Below, one piece after another: positions 8,947 through 18,351 of a stretch of 64,000 nucleotides of DNA. The position numbers and the translations under genes are program-made. The notes under the pieces are model-generated. The model was not told the DNA's origin, did no database searches, and was given only the letters and a program-made list of their open reading frames with translations. The DNA lies in assembly GCA_023488905.1 (NCBI GenBank), contig JAMDCQ010000003.1, forward strand, positions 1 to 64,000, read 5' to 3'. Source of the stretch: Candidatus Bathyarchaeota archaeon (lineage in GTDB: Archaea > Thermoproteota > Bathyarchaeia > Bathyarchaeales > Bathycorpusculaceae). The first letter of the stretch is position 1. Each line of letters begins with the position of its first letter.

Positions 8947-9726
8947 CTAGCACTTATCCCACTTCCCCCAAAAACAAGCCTGAAAAGCCCCCACCAACGC
9001 AGGATGCCCCGTCCACAGCTCCAGCCCCTTGGTCAATCGGCTACAGGGGTTAAACGCCACCACCGCTTGCGCCCCATCAAAAACACAGAAGGCAGCCGAC
9101 GGCGCCTCCGAGAGGGTTTTGAGCTTAAAATTCGGATACGCCACAAGCGCAGCTTTCACCCACTGCGGCAAACAATGCTTAGGCGGCTGCTCCGTCAAAA
9201 CCTCCACCGCCACACCCCGCTTAACCGCCTCCAACAAAGCAACATCAAAAAGAAAACACAACTGCCGAAACTGCACCCACCCCAACACCGCCTGAAACCT
9301 ATACTGAGCTTTTTCGATTGCGCTTTGGTAGTTTTTTTCGCTCTCTGCCTCGGAGACGGTGCCGAAGGTCGGGATGTCCTGTTCGGGGTTACGGATGATT
9401 TGGTTGAGTTTTTTGGATAAGCTCATAGCCCGCTTGGTTAGGAGGTTGAGTTCGGTGAGTCTGTGCTCGATGAGTAGCCCCGTTCCCTCGCCAATAGGCA
9501 CCGCCGCAAAACGCGTCGGAACCGTGAGGCAGCGCTTAACCAGCCCCAACTGCTCCAACTCGCCTAGAAGCCGATAAACCTCCTGCCGCTCAATCGACGT
9601 AAAACCCGCCAGCCGCCTCGCTTTGGCATCGCCAATTTTGAGTAACGCCAAATAAACCCGCGCCTGCCGATTCGAAAGCCCCAACCCCACCAAAACCTCC
9701 ACCTCCACCAAACCTGTTTTAATCAC
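8947..9726 (-). CDS. TrmB-like winged-helix transcriptional regulator
   Basis: LVGLGLSNRQARVYLALLKIGDAKARRLAGFTSIERQEVYRLLGELEQLGLVKR. Confidence 0.75.
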   Translation of the reverse strand: MIKTGLVEVEVLVGLGLSNRQARVYLALLKIGDAKARRLAGFTSIERQEVYRLLGELEQLGLVKRCLTVPTRFAAVPIGEGTGLLIEHRLTELNLLTKRAMSLSKKLNQIIRNPEQDIPTFGTVSEAESEKNYQSAIEKAQYRFQAVLGWVQFRQLCFLFDVALLEAVKRGVAVEVLTEQPPKHCLPQWVKAALVAYPNFKLKTLSEAPSAAFCVFDGAQAVVAFNPCSRLTKGLELWTGHPALVGAFQACFWGKWDKC

Positions 9727-9885
9727 TTTTTATCAACAATTTTTTGCCTTTAGCGGTTTATCCGTTACCGCTTTTGTAGGTGTCTTATTTATTGAGAGTG
9801 CTTAAATATTTTGCGGTAGCGGGTTTCCCGCAACCATTTTTACCGTAAAAAGGTTTATTTTAATTTTAAAGAACAAACAAACTCC

Positions 9886-10188
9886 ATGTGGAAAGACAAA
9901 AAGAAACTATCGCTCTATGATTTTGAACGGGCAGGCGCACTACAAATTCTAAATTACTTATGGGAAAACAGAAACAAAGGCAAAATAAAAATCACCGACA
10001 TAGTAAAAAATGTTAAAGCGACAAGCGAAACAATAACAGGCGCAATAACTTTTCTAACACAAAACAGTTTAACACAAGAAGAAAAAGCACAAACCTTCCC
10101 CTACCAACATTGGGTATGGCTAACCCCCAAAGGAGAAGTCGCGGCTAAACACCTACAGCAATTTCTTGAAGCCCTAAAGTCCAACTGA
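9886..10188 (+). CDS. Small winged-helix DNA-binding protein
   Basis: GALQILNYLWENRNKGKIKITDIVKNVKATSETITGAITFLTQNSL. Confidence 0.6.
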   Translation: MWKDKKKLSLYDFERAGALQILNYLWENRNKGKIKITDIVKNVKATSETITGAITFLTQNSLTQEEKAQTFPYQHWVWLTPKGEVAAKHLQQFLEALKSN

Positions 10189-10470
10189 TGAAACTCCCTA
10201 TCTTCTACTGGATTTCTTTGGGGTCCTGTAAAATCTGCGGTTAAATGTTCTCAATTTAAAAAAAATCGGTTAAACCCTGCTAAGAACCTTAAGAGGTAAA
10301 GTGAGGGGTATGCTGCCTAGAGGGCAGTATAGGTGGCATGTTGGTTATCTGTCTTAGGATGTTAGTCTGCATTCTGTCTCTGATTGTTATGTTACATTAT
10401 TAGTTGATAGATGTAATAGCAAATACTAAATAAGTTATCATTATCAACAATATGAGGCAGGGCGTACTTC

Positions 10471-11556
10471 ATGACAGGCATTATTGCATGTGATTCAACA
10501 AATTATGAAAGATGGAAACCATCAGCTCGTTTTAATGCTTTAATTGGTGTTGCTGTTCAAATAGACGACATATCTGCCTTTAAGAGTAACTATACTAAAT
10601 CGATACAAAGCTTTTTTGAAAAAAACGGTCTTCAATTGAAGAAAAAAGTGTATTGTTCGAGTGAATTAGCAGGCATGTTCTTTGATGTTCTTGGGCTTGG
10701 GCATGAAGAATACAAAAAGGCTCTTTGGGAACTAGTAAACGACATCTGCACCGATTCAAACGTAACAGTATTTCATGCTTCTTGTAACACACAGAAATAC
10801 CCTCATGTGAATGTGTTCTTAGAAGACGCTACTATGGGGAAGATGCAACCAATCCCAACAATGGAATTTCTCAGAGATTGGCTGTCACAATACTATGTGT
10901 ATATTTCTGCATGGAAATTGCTCAAGTGTTTGAATGTTGGTGGAAGACATGTTTTACTTGATGTCTTTAAAGGACCAATTTCTTATGCATGGAATGAACT
11001 AGTTAAAAACAATAAAGTAGAAATTGTCAATTTAGGTGATGAGTGTAATGCATATGTATCAACGGCAGATTTGGTTGCAAGATTAATCAATGAAGCGTTA
11101 GGTTCATTAAAAATTAGTCAGGAAAACATTGAGCAACTTAATATTAACTGCAAGGAGTTCCATGTCCATTACTGTTTTCATAATGATTTACGGAGTTTAG
11201 TCCCGATTTATGAAGGGGGAAGATGTAAAACAGGTAGACAAATTAATCTACCAAGTTATTGGAGAAAACCAATGGTTTACATTTTGCGAGAGGGAACGGA
11301 TACAATAAGAGAAGACAATGAATGGTTACGTAAAACTCCCTTTTACAATATTGTTTGCAACTTTGCTTTTGATGTGGATGGTTGTGTCAAATTTTATGAC
11401 AAAAACGAAGATAAAGCATTTATTTCGGGCGATAAACTGGTTTTCTATGGGTCTAAAGGTAAAGAAAAAGCTACGGAAATTAAGGAAATAACAGATGGAC
11501 TCGGGATTGATGTTGAAATTTTCCATTCAAAAGATCTGTCAAGTGTATCCAAATAG
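10471..11556 (+). CDS. Unknown protein, possibly DUF3800-like (RNase H-fold-like N-terminus)
   Basis: 361 aa, MTGIIACDSTNYERWKPSARFNALIGVAVQIDDI; AT-rich compared with neighbours; family call tentative. Confidence 0.45.
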   Translation: MTGIIACDSTNYERWKPSARFNALIGVAVQIDDISAFKSNYTKSIQSFFEKNGLQLKKKVYCSSELAGMFFDVLGLGHEEYKKALWELVNDICTDSNVTVFHASCNTQKYPHVNVFLEDATMGKMQPIPTMEFLRDWLSQYYVYISAWKLLKCLNVGGRHVLLDVFKGPISYAWNELVKNNKVEIVNLGDECNAYVSTADLVARLINEALGSLKISQENIEQLNINCKEFHVHYCFHNDLRSLVPIYEGGRCKTGRQINLPSYWRKPMVYILREGTDTIREDNEWLRKTPFYNIVCNFAFDVDGCVKFYDKNEDKAFISGDKLVFYGSKGKEKATEIKEITDGLGIDVEIFHSKDLSSVSK

Positions 11557-11812
11557 AAGATGTTCCGTAATAATTCACTAGACTTATATACAACTTATGT
11601 TTTTTGTTTATTTTGAGAGTGAGTCCTTGCAGGGAGTCGCTCCCGTTGTGCTATCATTAGAATATATACGGGAAAACAATAGGGGAAGATAGCCCTAAAA
11701 CCTTTTTGTTTATTTACGTTTTTTATTAGATTAGAGTTTTCCATTGATTTTTGCCTTCAATTTGTATTTGTATGCTTAGCTCAGGATTTTGCCAGATAGC
11801 GCTTCATTGTTC

Positions 11813-11849
11813 TCACGTAATTTGATAATAGCGTCACGTAATTTTGATA
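11813..11849. promoter_or_regulatory. Tandem repeat tcacgtaat(t)ttgata x2 upstream of dCTP deaminase
   Basis: tcacgtaatttgata (11813) and tcacgtaattttgata (11834), 21-bp centre spacing. Confidence 0.4.
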
Positions 11850-11890
11850 TGTGATTATGTACTACTTATCGGTAAGTTCGGTGAGAGCAA

Positions 11891-12415
11891 ATGATATTGT
11901 CTGCGTTGGATTTGAGGAGAGCTATGGAGCAGGGTTCGTTAATAATTGACCCGTTAAGTAATGACACCATTAGGGAGAATGGGGTTGATTTGCGTTTTTC
12001 TGAAGAAATCGTCCGTTTACAGCCCACGAATAGGGTGCTGGATATTCAGTCGCCTTGTAATGAGGGGTTGTATGTTAAAGAGAAAGTCGCTGATTCATTC
12101 GTTTTAGGCAAATACGAGAAAGTACTCGTCGCCACTTTAGAGAAGGTGAAGTTAGGCAATGACCTCATGGCTTTCTGCCAGCTCCGAAGCACATTCTCAC
12201 GGGCAGGCGTCTCCATTCCTCCAACCGTGGTAGATGCAGGGTTCGAGGGCAACCTAACCATCCAGATTTCAGGCGGCCCCTTCCCAGTCAAAATCCCCAC
12301 AAAAACACGGTTTCTGCACTTGGTGTTTGCAGAACTAAAAACTCCGCTCGTCACGGGTTATGAGGGGAAGTATAAGCATGATAATGGTGTGGCGCCCCCC
12401 AAAAAAGACCGCTAA
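11891..12415 (+). CDS. dcd: dCTP deaminase
   Basis: ENGVDLRFSEEI, CQLRSTFSRAGVSIPPTVVDAGFEGNLTIQI. Confidence 0.88.
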   Translation: MILSALDLRRAMEQGSLIIDPLSNDTIRENGVDLRFSEEIVRLQPTNRVLDIQSPCNEGLYVKEKVADSFVLGKYEKVLVATLEKVKLGNDLMAFCQLRSTFSRAGVSIPPTVVDAGFEGNLTIQISGGPFPVKIPTKTRFLHLVFAELKTPLVTGYEGKYKHDNGVAPPKKDR

Positions 12416-12462
12416 CCGCAGTACATTTTTATCCATATTCGCGCAGTGTGGTGTGAGGAAAC

Positions 12463-12885
12463 GTGGACTTTACTTACCCTGCAAACGTCTGTTTCGAATG
12501 CAACGGCTGCGCGTTGTGCTGCGGCGACACAGACCACAAACTGCGCCACATTCTGCTACTGGAGAGCGAGGCGGAGGAGATTTCGGCGGCGACGGGGCGG
12601 CCCATTGAGAATTTCTGCAACGAATCCAACGGCACGCAGCCCTACATTTACGAGATGAAAAAGTTTGAGGGCGACTGCGTTTTCCTAAAAGACCACAAAT
12701 GCACCATCTATGAGATGCGCCCGCTGATTTGCCGCTTCTACCCCTTTGAGTTAAAGTTTGACAAAGACAAAAACACCCACGTATTCGCTGCAACTGAAGA
12801 GTGCCCTATGATTGGGCAAGGCAAACCGCTGGCGAAAAAGGATTTTGAGGCGCTCTACACGTTGGCTAATGAGCGGCTTCCCTAG
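12463..12885 (+). CDS. YkgJ-type zinc/iron-chelating cysteine-cluster protein
   Basis: CFECNGCALCCGDTDH...CVFLKDHKCTIYEMRPLICRFYPFEL. Confidence 0.85.
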   Translation: MDFTYPANVCFECNGCALCCGDTDHKLRHILLLESEAEEISAATGRPIENFCNESNGTQPYIYEMKKFEGDCVFLKDHKCTIYEMRPLICRFYPFELKFDKDKNTHVFAATEECPMIGQGKPLAKKDFEALYTLANERLP

Positions 12886-13346
12886 AGCTGTTTTAACACA
12901 TCAGCCTTCTCTATGCTTACGCCACAGTAGTGGCATTTTAGTGAGAGGGGTTCTTCGTTTTTTACGTGGAATTTGGATGAGACGGGTTCGCCGCTGTTGC
13001 TTACGCAGCAGGGGTTGGTGCATTTTATGATGACCTCAATTGTTTTGGGCAGCTCTACTTCTTGCTTTTCCACTACCGCGTAGTCGTGGACGATGTTTAT
13101 GGAGGCGTGTGGCGCGACGAGTGCGATGCGGTTTACTTCCTGAGCGCTGAGAGCCATGCCCTCGATTTTGATGATGTCTTTGACGCCGAAGCGTTTGCTT
13201 GGAACATTAATCGCTATAGTCATAACACGCTTCTCTTGACCAGTTATCCCCAGAATCCTTACCACGTCGAGGGCGTAGCCGCCGCGGATGTGGTCGATGA
13301 CTGTGCCGTCTTTGATTTTTGTTACCCGCAGTTCCTTCTCGCTCAT
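12882..13346 (-). CDS. pyrI: Aspartate carbamoyltransferase regulatory chain
   Basis: ELRVTKIKDGTVIDHIRGGYALDVVRILGI ... CTNPCCVSNSGEPVSSKFHV ... LKCHYCGVSIE. Confidence 0.9.
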   Translation of the reverse strand: MSEKELRVTKIKDGTVIDHIRGGYALDVVRILGITGQEKRVMTIAINVPSKRFGVKDIIKIEGMALSAQEVNRIALVAPHASINIVHDYAVVEKQEVELPKTIEVIIKCTNPCCVSNSGEPVSSKFHVKNEEPLSLKCHYCGVSIEKADVLKQL

Positions 13347-13411
13347 AACGTAACCACAAGGCTATTGGTTGCGGGACAAATAAAAATTATCTCCAAAAAA
13401 ATGGCAGAGGG

Positions 13412-14122
13412 CTAGGAGCGCAGATCGATCACAGTGGTGCCTGCGAACTTGTCGAAGTAACGCATAAACGCCTGATTCTTTATGCGCCACCCAATCAGCA
13501 AGTCAAAGGGCAACAGGGGCAACACTTTGCCAAAGTTGCGGACGGCAGCGTGGTCGTAGCTCATTTTTTTGCCGTCGGTGCGGACCACTTTTAGGCCGAT
13601 GACGCGTTTGCCGATGCTTTGACCATTAAAGCCCTCAAGCAGAGTGGAGTACAGCCAGAGCAAGCCGGTGGTGATGAAGATTATTGTGCTGACTTCACTG
13701 CCAAGGCTTATCTCGGAAATAGAGAGCAACTGCGGCAGAATCGTAATTGCCAAGGTGATAGCGAAGATTAAAGCGAAGTCGATGAGGAATGCACTTGCCC
13801 GTTTGCTAAAGCTAGAAAGGGGTAGAGAACTTGCTTTGCCCTGAACGTCGGCGGCTTCTGCCCAGCCTTCCACGTCGTGGATGACTCGGACTGCACTTTC
13901 GCCTGCTCGGCTAAGCTTGTATTTGCCGCTGGGGGTTTGCTCGATGAATGGCGATAGGGCTCGCAGGTGGAAGCTGAGCTTGCCCGTGTCGACTTTAAGC
14001 ATGTTCAGCAAGTCCGTGAAAGATGACTCGCCGTTGTTGCTTAAGTCCAACAGTATGTCTCTTCTCAGTGGATGGGATAGAACTGAGAGGACTTTAGAGA
14101 CGTTATCCTGATTTACCGCCAT
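13412..14122 (-). CDS. ArsR-like winged helix fused to RDD membrane domain
   Basis: VLSVLSHPLRRDILLDLSNNGESSFTDLLNML; KRASAFLIDFALIFAITLAI...GQSIGKRVIGLKVVRTDG. Confidence 0.8.
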   Translation of the reverse strand: MAVNQDNVSKVLSVLSHPLRRDILLDLSNNGESSFTDLLNMLKVDTGKLSFHLRALSPFIEQTPSGKYKLSRAGESAVRVIHDVEGWAEAADVQGKASSLPLSSFSKRASAFLIDFALIFAITLAITILPQLLSISEISLGSEVSTIIFITTGLLWLYSTLLEGFNGQSIGKRVIGLKVVRTDGKKMSYDHAAVRNFGKVLPLLPFDLLIGWRIKNQAFMRYFDKFAGTTVIDLRS

Positions 14123-14275
14123 ACCCTAAAACCTACGGTTTATGATTGATTACCTTTGTTTGTGCACGCTTATGCCCATAATTGGGGTTACTCCAATATA
14201 AGCCACACTCAAAAAACACATTAATCCTTAAATCTAATTTAAGTAAGACCAAAAGAGCCTATTAAAGGATTACAT

Positions 14276-15199
14276 ATGTCAAGCGCTGAGGTGGCGGTAC
14301 AGGTATTCCGCGAATTAGAAAGCGAAGACTTCCGAGTGCTCCACATAATCGAAGCCGCGATGGCGAAAAGAGAGTTCGTGCCCACAGAACAAATCCTCAA
14401 ATACTCAAAAGTCCCCCTCGACCGCATCACATTCACCCTTGGCAAACTCAACAAGCTCGGATTAATCTACCAAACCAGAGGCGCCTACACGGGGCACACG
14501 CTGAACTATGCGGGTTACGATTGCTTAGCTATAAACAACCTCGTCAAAGAAGGCGTCATAGCTTCGTTTGGGCAAAGCTTGGGGGTGGGAAAAGAAGCAG
14601 ATGTCTACGACGCCCTCAGCCCATCGGGCACGCGCATAGCGGTTAAATTTCACAGATTGGGCAGGATAAGTTTTAGGCAGACAAGACGCAAAAGAGCCTA
14701 TGCAAGGGAGCACTCGTCGTGGCTTTTTCAATCGCACATAGCCGCAGAAAAAGAGTTCCTAGCCATGAAGTTGGTCTACGAACACGGCGTTTCAGTGCCT
14801 GAACCCATAAGCCACAACCGCCACATCATAGCTATGGGCATGATTGAAGGCGCCCAACTATCCAAATACAAAGACATAGGCAAACCCCAAAACGTCCTGC
14901 GGGAAATCCTGCGAAACATCCGAAAAACCTACCTAAAAGCACACCTCATCCACTCAGACCTAAGCGAATACAACCTCATACTAAAGCCGGACGGCCACAT
15001 CTTGATTATTGATTGGCCCCAAGCAGTAAAAACTGATCACGCCAACGCCGCTGAGCTGTTAGAGCGGGACTTGAAGAATGTGCTTACTTTTTTCAGCCGC
15101 AAATTCAACTTAGACTTAGCTGTGAAGGACGCCTATGGATATGTGGTTGGGGAGAAGCGAAATGCTTGCCCGTTTAGTGTTTGTTTGCGTCTAAGATAA
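14276..15199 (+). CDS. rio2: RIO-type serine kinase, Rio2-like
   Basis: N-terminal wHTH plus GVGKEADVYDALSPSGTRIAVKFHRLGRISFRQTRRKRAYAREHSSWLFQS, LIHSDLSEYNLILKPDGHILIIDWPQAV. Confidence 0.9.
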   Translation: MSSAEVAVQVFRELESEDFRVLHIIEAAMAKREFVPTEQILKYSKVPLDRITFTLGKLNKLGLIYQTRGAYTGHTLNYAGYDCLAINNLVKEGVIASFGQSLGVGKEADVYDALSPSGTRIAVKFHRLGRISFRQTRRKRAYAREHSSWLFQSHIAAEKEFLAMKLVYEHGVSVPEPISHNRHIIAMGMIEGAQLSKYKDIGKPQNVLREILRNIRKTYLKAHLIHSDLSEYNLILKPDGHILIIDWPQAVKTDHANAAELLERDLKNVLTFFSRKFNLDLAVKDAYGYVVGEKRNACPFSVCLRLR

Positions 15200-15422
15200 T
15201 GTAGAGGATGTTGTTTCCGCGGAGAAGCACGTTACCGTAGTTTGTCATAAGTTGGTCGTCTTTGCATTCGGTAGCGCCTTCCAAGAGTATGTTCATGTGT
15301 CCATCGCATTTGATCATTTTACCCTTGTATTCGTAGCCGCTTTTGAGAACAACTTCGATGTTGCCGTGCAACTGTTTTATGAGAACGTTTAGTGGTTTTT
15401 TACTTGGTTCCATCATCGACAT
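15174..15422 (-). CDS. Sm-like archaeal protein (SmAP/LSm)
   Basis: PLNVLIKQLHGNIEVVLKSGYEYKGKMIKCDGHMNILLEGATE...YGNVLLRGNNILYI. Confidence 0.9.
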   Translation of the reverse strand: MSMMEPSKKPLNVLIKQLHGNIEVVLKSGYEYKGKMIKCDGHMNILLEGATECKDDQLMTNYGNVLLRGNNILYIILDANKH

Positions 15423-15558
15423 TTGTTAGTCACTGACCATTCCGTTTATTATGCAACAACCCTCTACCAAATATAAAAGGCTTATGAAAACCAAGCAACA
15501 GACGAATAGACAAAAACAGCTGAGCAAACCCAAAAAGCCAAAAGAAAAAGGGAAAAAG

Positions 15559-15816
15559 TTACAGTTTAGCCAAAACCGACAGTGCCGCAACCACGAGGAA
15601 CGCTATGCCTGTCCAGAAGAGGTCGCCGCCTGTGAGGAACCAAACTACGATAGCAACGAGGATTGCGGGGATAAGCACCAGGAAGAGTTTGATAAGCACG
15701 ATGATTACTAAGCCGATTATGACCAGTATTATCAGAAACGTCAGGTCGAAGCCGCCGAGCCCTATACTGTCTAGTACCGAGTAGACGAAAGCCATTAGAA
15801 GTGGAAGAAAACTCAT
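15559..15816 (-). CDS. Small hydrophobic membrane protein
   Basis: 85 aa, multiple hydrophobic stretches. Confidence 0.5.
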   Translation of the reverse strand: MSFLPLLMAFVYSVLDSIGLGGFDLTFLIILVIIGLVIIVLIKLFLVLIPAILVAIVVWFLTGGDLFWTGIAFLVVAALSVLAKL

Positions 15817-15881
15817 TGTATCTCCACTAAAATGTTTGTTGCAACCAAGTAATATGTGTTTGGGAATTCGGCGCTAACCCG

Positions 15882-16352
15882 CTAAGCCATCTTACCCCGC
15901 AGTTTAGTCAACACTTCATCTTCAACCCACTTCTCGCCCTGCATGGTGAGCTTAAAGTCGGGTTTGTTGGGATCAGGCTTGAAAACTTGCCCACGCTTAG
16001 TCATCTCATTGAGGCGGGCAGGTACCATAACTTTTATGCCGCTGGATTCAAGCAATTTCTGCACCTGCGCCGCCGTGTTCCGCCTGTCGTCAGAGGCATA
16101 CAGCACCAGCCCGACGGATTCGTAATGAGTCAAGTTTTCCCGCGTGACTATGACGGGTCCTTCGGTTGTGGGTTCAACAATGCCTTTTAGCTGTGCACCT
16201 GACGGCGTTAAGCGGTTGGCAACGAAGTCGGAGAGTTTCTCGGTAAAGTTCTCAGGCAAACTGGCAAGCATATCTAGAATTTCTTGGGGGGTTTCGCCTT
16301 CGATGATTACTTCGCCGAATCCAGTTTTTATGCGAGCTTCAATGCGCTTCAT
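15882..16352 (-). CDS. Hypothetical protein
   Basis: 156-aa ORF upstream of and collinear with neighbouring gene; MKRIEARIKTGFGEVIIEGETPQEILDML. Confidence 0.6.
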   Translation of the reverse strand: MKRIEARIKTGFGEVIIEGETPQEILDMLASLPENFTEKLSDFVANRLTPSGAQLKGIVEPTTEGPVIVTRENLTHYESVGLVLYASDDRRNTAAQVQKLLESSGIKVMVPARLNEMTKRGQVFKPDPNKPDFKLTMQGEKWVEDEVLTKLRGKMA

Positions 16353-16443
16353 AGAGGTGCCTCGATAGGGTATATGGGGTGATTTGGCTTTTTAGGATTT
16401 GTGACAGGTTTACGGCAAAGCGCCCGACCAAAAGAAAAAGAGG

Positions 16444-18351
16444 CTATTTTAGGCGTTCACGCAAGAGTTTGCCGACGAGCTCCGGGTTGGCTTTGCCGCG
16501 GACTTCCTTCATGGCGGCGCCCATTAGCATGCCAAAAGCGTTCTTGCCCAACTTTTCGATTTGCTGCTTGTTGGCAACGACTATGCGGTCTATGATTGGT
16601 ACAAGGTCAGCTTCAGTGAACATCTTGAGCCCCAAAGCGGTGATTGCGTCTTGCAGATTTTTGCCTTCATTTTTGGATAGCCACGTAAACACGTCTGCGA
16701 GGGCTTCTTTGGCCAGTTCACCTGCGCCGACGGCTTTGAAGATTGCAGAGATTTGCTCGTCTGAAACGTGCGAGGTGTGGATGCCGTCGCGTTGGAGTGC
16801 TTTTACGGTTTCAGTTAGGAAGGCGGCGACTGTGGAGGCTTGTACGCCGCTTGTTTTGGCGGTTTCCTCGAAGAGCCCGATGTATTCGGAGTCGATGAGT
16901 TGCTTGGCTAACTTTTCGTTTAAGCCGTATTGCTTTATGAGGCGTGTGAGTTTTTTGTCGGCGGGTTCAGGGAGATGCGCCTGGACTTTTTCGACGAGTT
17001 CAGCGGTGATTGGCTGCGGTGGAATGTCGGTTTCGGGGTACATACGTGCAGCGCCGGGGCGGGGTCGCATGTAGCGGGTGGTGCCGTCGTCTTTGGCGGT
17101 TCGGGTTTCCTGCGGGATACATGTGCATGCTTCTTGGCATCGGTCTACGACTGCTTTGAGTGCGTCTTGGGTGTTTTCGGCGGTGTCCGCGACGAAGACC
17201 ACGGCGTCGCCTTCGGCGGCGTCAACTGCCTTTCGCAGGGTTGCAACCTCTTCGGTTGTGATACCGTAGTTTGCGAGGATTTCATCGGTGTGGAATATGC
17301 CGCCGACTCTGCCCCAGAATTTGGCGCGGTCCGAGAGTTCGGAGCCGAATCGGAAGTTAGGCATCAATTCGTGGCCAGTTAAACCAGCAAAACCCGCAAG
17401 TTTGACAGCTAAGACTGTCTGTTTCTTATCGACAGCCTTGCGGATGACTTTGCTCTTTGTATCCTTGAAGATGGCGGTGACATCGGCGAAGTCAGGTTTC
17501 AGTGACTCAGGGGTTATGCCTCGCTTGGCGAGTTCCTCTTTTATGGCGATCAAGCCCAGTTGGCGCTGAACCTCGTATTCAACGACGGTTGAGATCAATT
17601 CGAGTTCCTGCACGCCTTTGATTTCTATGAGTGCGCCGTTGGGTATGGATACGTTTAGGTCCTGTCGTATTGTACCTAAGCCGCGCATGACTTTGCCTGT
17701 GTCGCGCAGAATCCTGCCGATAGCAAACGCGACTTCCTGCGCCTCCTGTGGTGAGTAGATGACGGGTGCGGTGGCAACTTCGATGAGTGGGATGCCAAGG
17801 CGGTCGATGCGGTAGCGGATGGTTTTGCCCTCGTCCTGTGTGCCGGTTTTGCGAGCTGCATCTTCTTCGAGGCTGGCGGCTTGCATCGGGATGGTTTTGT
17901 CGCCGACTTTTATCCAACCGTCGAGGGCGATGATGGTGGTGCGCTGGAAGCCCGTGGTGTTTGAGCCGTCGATGACGGTTTTGCGCATGACGTGCACTTC
18001 ATCGACTGGCTGCATATTCATCATAAGCGAGGCGGTGAGGACCACTTCAACAGCAGCCAAGTTGATGGGGTGCGGCGGCTCTTCATCCATCTCGACAAGG
18101 CAACTGCTCTTGCGGTTGGCTTCGTAGAGGATTTTTACTCCCTTCTGGAACTCAAAGAACGCAGCAGGATCAACCTGTCCCAATTCACTCTGGGTGGGTC
18201 TTAGTCTGCGCAGGAAGGTGATTTCGGGGTCTTCTTTGAAGAGGTCGGGGGGGCAGCTGCAGAAGAGTTTGCTGTTGACGTTGAGTTGCTGGTGGATTTC
18301 TAAGCCGCATTTTAAGCCGACTTTTGCGTAGTCAATTGGAGTTTTGGACAT
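16444..18351 (-). CDS. gatE: Glu-tRNA(Gln) amidotransferase subunit E
   Basis: YAKVGLKCGLEIHQQLN..KLFCSCPP, GatB/E signatures MDEEPPHPIN, RIDRLGIPLIEVATAP; GatB-Yqey-like tail. Confidence 0.92.
   Translation of the reverse strand: MSKTPIDYAKVGLKCGLEIHQQLNVNSKLFCSCPPDLFKEDPEITFLRRLRPTQSELGQVDPAAFFEFQKGVKILYEANRKSSCLVEMDEEPPHPINLAAVEVVLTASLMMNMQPVDEVHVMRKTVIDGSNTTGFQRTTIIALDGWIKVGDKTIPMQAASLEEDAARKTGTQDEGKTIRYRIDRLGIPLIEVATAPVIYSPQEAQEVAFAIGRILRDTGKVMRGLGTIRQDLNVSIPNGALIEIKGVQELELISTVVEYEVQRQLGLIAIKEELAKRGITPESLKPDFADVTAIFKDTKSKVIRKAVDKKQTVLAVKLAGFAGLTGHELMPNFRFGSELSDRAKFWGRVGGIFHTDEILANYGITTEEVATLRKAVDAAEGDAVVFVADTAENTQDALKAVVDRCQEACTCIPQETRTAKDDGTTRYMRPRPGAARMYPETDIPPQPITAELVEKVQAHLPEPADKKLTRLIKQYGLNEKLAKQLIDSEYIGLFEETAKTSGVQASTVAAFLTETVKALQRDGIHTSHVSDEQISAIFKAVGAGELAKEALADVFTWLSKNEGKNLQDAITALGLKMFTEADLVPIIDRIVVANKQQIEKLGKNAFGMLMGAAMKEVRGKANPELVGKLLRERLK

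Noticed and set aside
8809-9420. 203-aa plus-strand ORF
   Set aside because: Overlaps antisense to the TrmB-like gene; Arg/His/Pro-rich shadow translation.
16379-17569. Several plus-strand ORFs opposite gatE (150-231 aa)
   Set aside because: Antisense shadows of a strongly supported GatE coding sequence; same reasoning for ORFs opposite gatD, elp3, glmM, glmU and the APC permease.
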